DNA of 64,000 nt from CAWELS01 sp964468205 (GTDB lineage Bacteria; Acidobacteriota; Terriglobia; Bryobacterales; Bryobacteraceae). Shown here one piece after another: positions 16,449-23,739 of the stretch (the first letter of the stretch is position 1; every line of letters starts with the position of its first letter). The notes under the pieces were generated by a model, which was not told where the DNA came from, made no database searches, and worked only from the letters and a program-made list of their open reading frames with translations. A program made the translations under genes and the position numbers. Location of the stretch: the NCBI GenBank assembly GCA_964468205.1, contig CAYXVG010000013.1, forward strand, positions 1 to 64,000, given 5' to 3'.

Positions 16449-17954
16449 ATGCGAATATTGACTTTGCTGTTGCTAATCGCGCTGCCAGCGTTGCCGGCAG
16501 ACGTGGGAATTTGGGACCGCTTCGAACTCGCAATCGAGAACACCAGTAGCTACGACGATCCGTACGCCGGCGTCTCGCTCGACGTCGTCTACACAGCGCC
16601 CGACGGGCGCAAGATCGAGTTCTGGGGATTTTACGACGGTGGCACAACCTGGAAGATCCGTTTTATGCCGGATGCGTTCGGCGAGTGGAAGTATGAAGCT
16701 GCGTTCTCCGATGGTACGCCTGGCGCCAAGGGGGCTTTCCGTTGCGTTTCCTCGCCCCTGCCCGGACTGATTTCCGCGTACGAACCGAATCCGGCCTGGT
16801 TCGGCTACAAGAAAGGCGATGCCGAGCTGTTGCGAAGCCTGCACGTGGGCGACCGCTTTTTCGCGGCGAACTGGCCGGACGAGAAGCGCACGGCCTTTCT
16901 CGACTGGGCACAGCGGCAAAGCTACAACATGCTCTCGATCGCGAGCCACTATCTGAAGCGTGAGGAGCCGGGCCGCGGCGGTGCATGGGAGACGCCGGAT
17001 CTCTGGCCGCTAAACGCCGCCGAGTACCGGCGGATGGAGGGTATCCTGGACGAACTCGAGGACCGCCGTTTCCTGGTGTACCCCTTCGCCGGCTTTTTCG
17101 GCAAGAACTCGGACTACCCGCGCGATCACTCGGAACAGATCGCTTATGCGCGTTACACGATCGCGCGGCTCGGCCCTTACTGGAATCTGCTGTTCAATGT
17201 AGGTGGGCCGGAACCGAATCTCAAGAAGAAGTGGATGGAAGAGGAGGAGGTCGTCCGGCTGGGAAAACTGATCCGGCGCCTTGACGTGTTCGGCCACATG
17301 ATCTCGGTTCATAATCGCACCGGCGACGACCCCTTCGCGCCTTCTTCCTGGACGACTTACGGCATACTGCAGGGTCCGAAGACGGTGAACCGGAAGCGAT
17401 TGAGCCTGGGGCACCTGAGAAACCTCCAGCCCGGCAAGCCGCTCTACGCGCAGGAGACTCTATGGGCGGGAAATAAGTTCCACCGGGAGCCTTACACGAA
17501 TGTGGACCTGCGCAAGAACGCGTTCGTGATTACTATGTCCGGGGCGATGATCAATTTCGGCGATATGAATGGCGACTCCTCGTCCGGCTTCAGCGGCAGC
17601 ATGGAGTTCTCGGAGCGGTTTCAGGAACGCCACGACATCCTGCGCAAGGTATGGGACTTCTTCGAGACGGTTCCGTTCTACGAAATGCGTCCCCGGCAAG
17701 ACCTCGTGGACAACGGCTATTGCCTGGCCGCGCCGGGGCGGCGTTACCTGGTTTACCTGGAGGAGCCGGGGACGGTGAATGTGGCCGTGATTCGCGGCCA
17801 CTACGAGTACGAAGTGACCTGGATCAACGCGCAGGACACGCTGGACGTCCGCCCGGGCGGGATCACGCCGGACGGTCTGAATCTCGCCTCTCCGGCGGAG
17901 GGAGACGACTGGCTCGTACACATTGTCTCGAGGGGAACAACGTGGCTCGAGTAG
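16449..17954 (+). CDS. Exported DUF5060/DUF4038 glycoside hydrolase-like protein
   Basis: 501 residues with a signal peptide (MRILTLLLLIALPALPA). Residues about 20-100 match the DUF5060 beta-sandwich (WDRFELAIENTSSYDDPYAGVSLDVVYTAPDG). A (beta/alpha)8 barrel of the DUF4038/apiosidase type follows, with candidate acid residues in NVGGPEPN and AQETLW. About 80 C-terminal residues resemble the collagen-binding domain often attached to this family. The likely role is cleavage of a glycoside outside the cytoplasm, feeding the downstream uptake and catabolic genes. Substrate specificity cannot be read from the sequence. Confidence 0.78.
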   Translation: MRILTLLLLIALPALPADVGIWDRFELAIENTSSYDDPYAGVSLDVVYTAPDGRKIEFWGFYDGGTTWKIRFMPDAFGEWKYEAAFSDGTPGAKGAFRCVSSPLPGLISAYEPNPAWFGYKKGDAELLRSLHVGDRFFAANWPDEKRTAFLDWAQRQSYNMLSIASHYLKREEPGRGGAWETPDLWPLNAAEYRRMEGILDELEDRRFLVYPFAGFFGKNSDYPRDHSEQIAYARYTIARLGPYWNLLFNVGGPEPNLKKKWMEEEEVVRLGKLIRRLDVFGHMISVHNRTGDDPFAPSSWTTYGILQGPKTVNRKRLSLGHLRNLQPGKPLYAQETLWAGNKFHREPYTNVDLRKNAFVITMSGAMINFGDMNGDSSSGFSGSMEFSERFQERHDILRKVWDFFETVPFYEMRPRQDLVDNGYCLAAPGRRYLVYLEEPGTVNVAVIRGHYEYEVTWINAQDTLDVRPGGITPDGLNLASPAEGDDWLVHIVSRGTTWLE

Positions 17955-17979
17955 CTTCAGGCCCGCGGCATCAAACTTC

Positions 17980-19203
17980 ATGAACACGCAGCGCAAGTAC
18001 TGGCCCTGGAAGGTTTCCCTCTTTCTGCTTGGAGCCACGGCGTTAAGCTACCTGGACCGTCAGGCTCTCAGCGTCGTGGCGCCGCGCGTGGCGAAGGAAC
18101 TCGATCTGAGCAACTCCGAGCTCGGTGTGCTGTTGTCCGTCTTCTTCTATTCCTACGGCGCGATGCACCTGTTCGTCGGCTTTTTCCTGGACCGCTTCAA
18201 CATCCGTTTCGTCTACGCACTGTTCGTCGCACTCTGGTCCATTGCGCAGATGTTCACCGGCCTCGCCCAGGGTTTCGTGTCGATCTGCGCGGCGCGCATT
18301 GGGCTCGGTATGTTCGAGGCGGCGGGGCAGCCCGGAGCGGCGCGAATCATCGCCCGGATTCTTCCGGCGAAGGATCGCTCTTTCGCCAACGGCATCATGA
18401 TGAGCGGCGGCAGCCTTGGCGCCCTGCTTGCTCCGATCCTGATGATCTGGATGGCGAATCGGTTTGGATGGCGCACGGGGTTCGTGATTCTGGGAGCGCT
18501 GGGACTCGTCTGGGCCGCCGCGTGGGTGTTTTGGTTCCGCCCGACGGCGGAGGTTCTCTACGGCCACGCCTCGAGATCGAAGCCGCTAACAAAGGCGGAC
18601 CAATGGAACGTGATCTTCCGCAATCAGAAGTTCTGGGCCTGCGTGTCCGGAGCCGTGTTCGCGATTCCGATTATCCACATCGCTTCGGCATGGACACCAA
18701 CGTACTTCGTTCAGGAGTGGGGCCTGTCGCTGGATACGGCGCTGGCGGGCTACCTGTTTCTCATATACCTGGGACGAGACTTCGGTTTTCTGGCCGGCGG
18801 CGCGGCGGTCTCTTTCCTATCGAAGCGCGGACTGGCGGTCGGCAAGGCACGGAAGTGGGTGTTGGCGATGTCGGCGGCGTTGATGCTGGCGATTGCAGCC
18901 GCGCCGTGGGCTCCGTCGGTCTGGGCGGCCGTAGCGCTGGTTTTTCTGCTCGAGATCGGACGGGCGGCGTATGGGGCGAACTTCCTCGCCTTCAACCAGG
19001 ATATCGCGCCCGGCCGGGTGGGAACCATCGCCGGATGGATGGGCGCCATCGGCGCGTTTTCGGGAGCGTTTCTGGTCTGGTTGATCGGAGTGCTCTCGGA
19101 GGGTGCAGGATTCCGGGTGCCCTTCTTGATCGTGGGCGCCTGCTCGGTGGCCGGCGTAGTGCCGCTACTGGTTGTGAATTGGGATCTCGACAAGGATGAG
19201 TGA
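17980..19203 (+). CDS. MFS transporter (anion:cation symporter/hexuronate-like)
   Basis: A 407-residue integral membrane protein with about 12 predicted helices. The N-terminus WKVSLFLLGATALSYLDRQALSVVAP, and RIGLGMFEAAGQPGAARIIARILPAKDRSFANGI in the second half of the first bundle, are typical of the ACS family that imports glucarate, galactonate and hexuronates. ATG 17980 is chosen because 17923 overlaps the previous gene and adds non-membrane sequence. It lies 25 bp after the glycosidase gene and overlaps the dehydrogenase gene by 4 bp. Probable job: proton-driven uptake of the sugar acid used by this operon. Confidence 0.88.
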   Translation: MNTQRKYWPWKVSLFLLGATALSYLDRQALSVVAPRVAKELDLSNSELGVLLSVFFYSYGAMHLFVGFFLDRFNIRFVYALFVALWSIAQMFTGLAQGFVSICAARIGLGMFEAAGQPGAARIIARILPAKDRSFANGIMMSGGSLGALLAPILMIWMANRFGWRTGFVILGALGLVWAAAWVFWFRPTAEVLYGHASRSKPLTKADQWNVIFRNQKFWACVSGAVFAIPIIHIASAWTPTYFVQEWGLSLDTALAGYLFLIYLGRDFGFLAGGAAVSFLSKRGLAVGKARKWVLAMSAALMLAIAAAPWAPSVWAAVALVFLLEIGRAAYGANFLAFNQDIAPGRVGTIAGWMGAIGAFSGAFLVWLIGVLSEGAGFRVPFLIVGACSVAGVVPLLVVNWDLDKDE

Positions 19204-20249
19204 AGCGCATGCATAAGGTGGCTGTGATCCGGGGGGACGGCATCGGGCCCGAGATTATGGAGGCGGCTCAGGAGATCCTGGAAGCTACCGGGGTCCGGTT
19301 CCAGTGGGTGAATGCGCCGATGGGCCGCGACGGTCTCGATCGCCGCGGGGCCGAGCTTCCATGGGAATCGCTGCAGGTAGTCGTGAAGTGTGGCGTGGCG
19401 CTCAAAGCGCCGCTGCTGGCGGAACGAATGTGCGGCGGGGTGTGCGTGGACGACGGTACGGAAGTGCGCAGGCACGCCAGCGTGAACAACGGGCTCCGGC
19501 GGGAGCTGGGGGCGTACGCAAACCTGCGGCCGATTCGCGGCTGGCCGGGGGTCTCAGGGGCTTACAGCGCCCTGGACGTCATGATTGTGCGCGAGGTGAG
19601 CGAAGGCATCTACTCCGGCGTGGAGCGAATGGCGGACGCTGATACGGCGGAAGCGGTGAATCGCGTCACCCGCGTCGCCAGCCGTAGGCTGGCCCGTTAC
19701 GCCTTCGAGTGTGCCGTGCGTTTTGGGCGGCGAAAGGTGACGGCGGTACACAAGGCGAATGTGCTGCATCTGGCCGACGGCCTGTTCCTCGGGTGCGTTC
19801 GTGAGGTGGCGGAGGACTATCCGCGCATCGAGCTTGACGATAAGATGGTCGACGCCGCGTGTTACCTGCTCGTGAAGTCTCCGCTCGAGTTCGATGTGAT
19901 GGCGATGCCGAACCAGTACGGCGATATCGTGTCTGATCTTGTGGCCGGGCTGGCCGGCAGTCTCGGACTCGCCCCGGGAGCGAATATCGGTCCCGGCACG
20001 GCGATCTTTGAAGCATCGCATGGCGCGGCTCCTGATATTGCGGGGAAAGGAGTGGCGAATCCAATCGCACTTACGCTCTCCGGGGCGATGATGCTGGAAC
20101 ATCTCGGCGAAGAGAAGGCCGCCGGCCGGGTGCGCGGCGCGATTGGAGCGGTGCTGGCCGACGGCAGTGCCCTGACGCCGGACCTGGGCGGCCCGAGTTC
20201 TACTCGCGAGCTGACGGGCGCAATCTGTAGGGCGATGCGGGATGCCTGA
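19200..20249 (+). CDS. Isocitrate/isopropylmalate dehydrogenase-family oxidoreductase
   Basis: 349 residues from GTG 19200 (an ATG three codons on is also possible). It has the beta-decarboxylating dehydrogenase fold: VIRGDGIGPEIM at the N-terminus, substrate-binding arginines in NNGLRRELGAYANLRPIRG, the catalytic tyrosine region IVREVSEGIYSG, the catalytic lysine in VHKANVLH, and metal aspartates in VDAACY and NQYGDIVSD. It is not the housekeeping ICDH, which is present at 29131-30369. Placed between a sugar-acid carrier and a DUF1537 kinase, it probably oxidises a 2-hydroxy acid such as a tartrate- or threonate-like compound. Exact substrate unknown. Confidence 0.85.
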   Translation: MKRMHKVAVIRGDGIGPEIMEAAQEILEATGVRFQWVNAPMGRDGLDRRGAELPWESLQVVVKCGVALKAPLLAERMCGGVCVDDGTEVRRHASVNNGLRRELGAYANLRPIRGWPGVSGAYSALDVMIVREVSEGIYSGVERMADADTAEAVNRVTRVASRRLARYAFECAVRFGRRKVTAVHKANVLHLADGLFLGCVREVAEDYPRIELDDKMVDAACYLLVKSPLEFDVMAMPNQYGDIVSDLVAGLAGSLGLAPGANIGPGTAIFEASHGAAPDIAGKGVANPIALTLSGAMMLEHLGEEKAAGRVRGAIGAVLADGSALTPDLGGPSSTRELTGAICRAMRDA

Positions 20250-21069
20250 TCTGAGCGGAGTGATCGACCTGCACGTACACGCGGGTCCCGATGTGCGAGA
20301 GCGGAAGATGAGCGCCACGGCGCTGGTCGAGAAAGCGCGCGCGGCCGGCATGCGCGGCCTGCTTCTGAAGAATCATCATACGGCAACCGTATTGGAGGCG
20401 GCCGCTCTGCGGGACCGGTTCCCCGGCTTCGAGGTTTATGGCGGATTGGCGCTGAATGAGTGGACCGGAGGGCTGAACCCGGGTGCTGTGGACGCGGCGC
20501 TCGCAATGGGCGCGCGGGAGATTTGGCTGCCCACGCTGAGTGCCGAAAACGAACGCGTGCAACGTGGCCGGCCGGGCACGGGAATCGGCGTGCTGCGGGA
20601 GGATGGCCGTTTAAACCCGGTGGTTGAGGAGATTATCCGCCTGGTTCGGCAAGCGGGTGTAATGTTAGGGACCGGACATCTTTCGCCCTGCGAAATCGCG
20701 GCGGTGGTGCGCGCTGCGAAGACGGCTGGCCTGCGGAAGATTGTGGTGACTCATCCCGAGATCTTCTTCATCCAATTGCCGGTGTCGATCCAGACGGAAC
20801 TTGCCGGCCCCGGCGTCTACTTCGAGCGCTGCTTCTTCCGTAAGATTTTCGCTTTGGACTGGGACCGGCTAGCGGCCTCAATCCGGGAGGTGGGTGTCGC
20901 TTCGACCGTGCTGGCGACCGATCTCGGCCAGCCGGATAATCCGGATCCGGTAGACGGATTCGGCCGGCTGCTTGACGAGTTTGGGCGGCGCGGTTTCAGC
21001 AAAAGAGCGTTGGAGATGATGGCGGTGGAGAACCCGGCGGAGTTGCTGGGAGTGGGGAAGAGAGAATGA
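20242..21069 (+). CDS. DUF6282 family protein (amidohydrolase-like metal-binding TIM barrel)
   Basis: 275 residues. The N-terminal DLHVHAGPD gives an HxH pair (H11, H13) like that of metal-dependent amidohydrolases. Further candidate ligands are NHH in LLKNHHTATV, the histidine in TGHLSP, VTHPE near 170, and the aspartate in ATDLGQP near 230. The family has no established reaction that I know of. It overlaps the dehydrogenase gene by 8 bp and the next gene by 4 bp, so a role in the same pathway is likely. A lactone- or amide-hydrolysing step is a guess. Confidence 0.7.
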   Translation: MPDLSGVIDLHVHAGPDVRERKMSATALVEKARAAGMRGLLLKNHHTATVLEAAALRDRFPGFEVYGGLALNEWTGGLNPGAVDAALAMGAREIWLPTLSAENERVQRGRPGTGIGVLREDGRLNPVVEEIIRLVRQAGVMLGTGHLSPCEIAAVVRAAKTAGLRKIVVTHPEIFFIQLPVSIQTELAGPGVYFERCFFRKIFALDWDRLAASIREVGVASTVLATDLGQPDNPDPVDGFGRLLDEFGRRGFSKRALEMMAVENPAELLGVGKRE

Positions 21070-21734
21070 CGGAGCGGAAGATTGTATTGATTCACGCGTC
21101 GCGAGCTTCGGTGGAACCGCTGATGCGACACTACCCTGCGGCGGCGCCGGAGCTATCCATCGTGAATCTGCTCGACGACGGCGTCATGGACCTGTTCGCG
21201 CAGGGCGAGAACGCTCTCGCCACACGCCGGCTGGCGGAGATGATCACCACTGGACGCGCATTCTACGGCGCCGAACTGGCTTTGCTGTGCTGTTCGGCGG
21301 TAACCAATGGGATGATGGAGGAGCTTGAAGAGCGGGCCGGCATCCCTCTTCTCAAGATTGATGTCCCGATGACGCGGATGGCGGTGGAGGCCGGCTCGCG
21401 CATTGGCGTGGTGGTAACCTTTCCGCCGACTCAGGCGATCACGCATGCCCTGCTCAAGGAGGCCGCGGCGCAGGCGGGGCGGCCGGTCGAACTGCTGGAC
21501 GAGTTGCAGCCCGGCGCGGTGGAGGCGATTCTCGCCGGAGACCGGGAAACGCACGACCGGATCTTGCTCGATGCGGGCGGGCGGCTGGCGTCGCGGGAAG
21601 CGGAAGCGATCGTCCTCGCCCAGGTCTCGATGGCGCACTTGGTGGGGCCCATGAAGGCACGCACCGGGCTGCCCGTCTTCTCCAGCCTCGAAACCAGCCT
21701 GGTTGCGGTGAAAGAGAAGCTCGGATTAGCCTGA
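21066..21734 (+). CDS. Asp/Glu racemase-superfamily protein
   Basis: 222 residues with the two-domain racemase/decarboxylase fold of the Asp/Glu/hydantoin racemase superfamily. The first catalytic position is present as CCSAVTNGM (C75/C76). At the second position, where racemases carry GCT, this protein has LAQVSMAHL, with no cysteine. It is therefore unlikely to be a standard two-cysteine racemase; a one-base isomerase, decarboxylase or related activity is more likely. It overlaps the DUF6282 gene by 4 bp and precedes the aldolase gene by 8 bp. Confidence 0.75.
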   Translation: MTERKIVLIHASRASVEPLMRHYPAAAPELSIVNLLDDGVMDLFAQGENALATRRLAEMITTGRAFYGAELALLCCSAVTNGMMEELEERAGIPLLKIDVPMTRMAVEAGSRIGVVVTFPPTQAITHALLKEAAAQAGRPVELLDELQPGAVEAILAGDRETHDRILLDAGGRLASREAEAIVLAQVSMAHLVGPMKARTGLPVFSSLETSLVAVKEKLGLA

Positions 21735-21742
21735 CAACAACG

Positions 21743-22369
21743 ATGACGGAATCGCAGCTTCGCCAGCAGATGGTGGCTGTAGCGCGCTCGCTCTTCGCTC
21801 GCGGCTACAGTTTCGGCTCCTCGGGCAACCTCAGTGTGAGGCACGGTGAGCACGCCCTCGTGACGCCCACGGGCAGCTCCTTTGAAACCGTTACACCCAC
21901 CGAAATTGCTAAGGTGCGTATGGACGCTACGGTGGTGGGCAAACCCAAACCGAGCAAGGAGGCGCATTTCCATCTGGCGGTCTACCGGGCAAGGCCGGAT
22001 GCCGGCGCGGTGGTGCATCTGCATTCGACCTACGCGGTGGCCGTCTCCTGCCAGAAGGGCCTCAACATGGAGGACGCGATGCCCGTGCTGACGCCCTACT
22101 ACGCCATGCGGGTGGGCCGCTTACCCGTGGTTCCCTATCTACCGCCGGGAGACCCGCGGCTCGCGCCGGAGGTGGGCAAGCGGGCCGCGGCCGCGAAGGC
22201 GATCCTGCTGCAGAACCACGGCCCCATAACTGTGGGGGAAGACCTGCTTCAGGCCGCCGCACTGGCCGAGGAACTCGAGGAGCAGGCGAAGCTGTACTTC
22301 ATTCTGGGCAGCCGCGGCCGCCGGCTCACCCGGAAGGAAATCGGCGAATTGAAGAAGCGCTTCGGATAG
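21743..22369 (+). CDS. Class II aldolase/adducin-family protein (OtnC-like 3-oxo-tetronate 4-phosphate decarboxylase)
   Basis: 208 residues of the zinc-dependent class II aldolase/adducin fold. SGNLSVR and TPTGSSFETV form the phosphate-binding region, E73 in SKEAHFH is the likely catalytic acid, and zinc ligands are H92/H94 (HLHSTY) and H159 (QNHGPI). In characterised acid-sugar pathways (DUF1537 kinase work), the paired aldolase OtnC decarboxylates 3-oxo-tetronate 4-phosphate to dihydroxyacetone phosphate. The adjacent DUF1537 gene, 5 bp downstream, makes that role the best inference here. Other class II aldolase activities remain possible. Confidence 0.85.
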   Translation: MTESQLRQQMVAVARSLFARGYSFGSSGNLSVRHGEHALVTPTGSSFETVTPTEIAKVRMDATVVGKPKPSKEAHFHLAVYRARPDAGAVVHLHSTYAVAVSCQKGLNMEDAMPVLTPYYAMRVGRLPVVPYLPPGDPRLAPEVGKRAAAAKAILLQNHGPITVGEDLLQAAALAEELEEQAKLYFILGSRGRRLTRKEIGELKKRFG

Positions 22370-22374
22370 GAAAC

Positions 22375-23694
22375 ATGGACCACCGGCTAATCTTTGCGGC
22401 TATTGCCGACGACGACACAGGCGCTAGCGACCTGGCCGGGATGTTCGCCGACCAGGGATTGGAGACCCTGCTGATTCTCGATCTGCCGCCGCTCGGCCAG
22501 GTGGAGGAATGGAGCCGCGGCTGTCAAGTCGTGGTGATGGCCGAGGGCACGCGGATGATTGATCCGCGGGAAGCGCAAGAGCGGACCCGGGCGGCGATCA
22601 GGCTTCTACGGCCGCTCGAACCCCGGACGTTCCAGATCAAGTACTGCAGCACCTTCGATTCCACCGAGAAGGGCAATATCGGTCCCACTGTGGACGCTGC
22701 CATGGACGAGCTCGGCGAGGACTTCACCATTGCTTTTCCCGCACTCCCGGTCAACGGCCGCACCACCTACATGGGCTACCACTTCGTGCACGGGCAACTG
22801 CTCTCGGATTCGCCCATGCGGAACCATCCGCTCACCCCGATGACGAATCCGAACCTGGTCGACTTTCTGTCGCGCCAGACCCGGAGAAAGGTGGGGCTGC
22901 TTGCCCATCCTCTCGTGGATAAGGGCGAGCAGGCCGTGCGCGGCGAACTGGAACGGCTGCGGGCGGATGGGGTGCAGATTGCGATCACAGATTGTACGAT
23001 GGACCGTCACGTTGAGAGCCTGTGCAGGGCGGTGGCGGACCTTCGGCTCATTAGCGGCGGTTCCGCGCCGGGCATCGGCCTCCCGCCGGTCTGGCGGGAA
23101 CTCGGTTGGCTTCAGCCCCGGGGTGAGACCGCTTCCAATTCCGCCTTGCCGCCGCCCGAAATTGGCTGCCTGCTCGTGGCGGGCAGTTGTTCCGAGGCGA
23201 CACGCGGCCAAAACGAGTGGCTGTCAGCGGAAGGAACAAAGACCATTAGGCTGGACGCCCGCGAACTGGCATCCGGGGAGTTCGACCGGGAAAACGTGGT
23301 GCAAGCCGCCGCCGGCGAACTCCGGGCCGGGCGCCATTGCCTGATCGCCACTTCCAGTTCCCCGGAAGAAGTGCGGTTGGCGCAGGATTGGGCCGCGGGG
23401 CGAGGAATGGACCGGGACGCATTCGGATTGGCCGTCGTGCGGGCGCTGGCGGGACTAACCCGGCGGATACTGGAGGAAGTGCCGGCAGGCGGGCTGATTT
23501 CGGCGGGCGGGGAAACGTCGGGGGCGCTTTGCCGCGGGCTGGAGCTAGGCGCGCTGCGGGTGGGACGCAACATCGAGCCTGGGGTACCGCTATGCCGCTC
23601 GCTCGGGCGGTTTCAGCTTCCGGTGGTGTTGAAGTCGGGAAATTTCGGCAGCCGCGATTTCTACGGGCGGGCGCTGCGGGCGATTGGGTATTGA
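22375..23694 (+). CDS. Four-carbon acid sugar kinase (DUF1537/OtnK-like)
   Basis: 439 residues of the DUF1537 kinase family, which phosphorylates 3-oxo-tetronate or D-threonate/erythronate at O4 with ATP. The N-terminal domain begins FAAIADDDTGASDLAGMF, the sugar-acid-binding DDxTG motif. KYCSTFDST and NGRTTYMGYHFV follow. The C-terminal nucleotide-binding domain contains LLVAGSCSEATRGQ and GLISAGGETSGALCRGL, ending in LKSGNFGSRDFY. It is the last gene of the operon, 5 bp after its usual partner, the class II aldolase, and is followed by a hairpin terminator shared with the convergent gene. Confidence 0.9.
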   Translation: MDHRLIFAAIADDDTGASDLAGMFADQGLETLLILDLPPLGQVEEWSRGCQVVVMAEGTRMIDPREAQERTRAAIRLLRPLEPRTFQIKYCSTFDSTEKGNIGPTVDAAMDELGEDFTIAFPALPVNGRTTYMGYHFVHGQLLSDSPMRNHPLTPMTNPNLVDFLSRQTRRKVGLLAHPLVDKGEQAVRGELERLRADGVQIAITDCTMDRHVESLCRAVADLRLISGGSAPGIGLPPVWRELGWLQPRGETASNSALPPPEIGCLLVAGSCSEATRGQNEWLSAEGTKTIRLDARELASGEFDRENVVQAAAGELRAGRHCLIATSSSPEEVRLAQDWAAGRGMDRDAFGLAVVRALAGLTRRILEEVPAGGLISAGGETSGALCRGLELGALRVGRNIEPGVPLCRSLGRFQLPVVLKSGNFGSRDFYGRALRAIGY

Positions 23695-23706
23695 ACGGGG
23701 GAAGAA

Positions 23707-23726
23707 GGCAGGCGAATCCGCCTGCC
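23707..23726 (-). terminator. Hairpin terminator between convergent operons
   Basis: Perfect 8-bp stem GGCAGGCG / CGCCTGCC with loop AATC. On the minus strand it is followed by a pyrimidine-rich CTTCTTCCCC tract, so it best serves the choice-of-anchor gene ending at 23740. It may also slow transcription leaving the kinase gene. Confidence 0.6.
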
Positions 23727-23739
23727 CTCGGTGGTAATC

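Noticed and set aside
20700..23694. Assigning the operon to D-threonate or L-threonate specifically
   Set aside because: The diagnostic PdxA2, LtnD, DenD and OtnI genes are not present in the window, so only a general C4-acid role is supportable.
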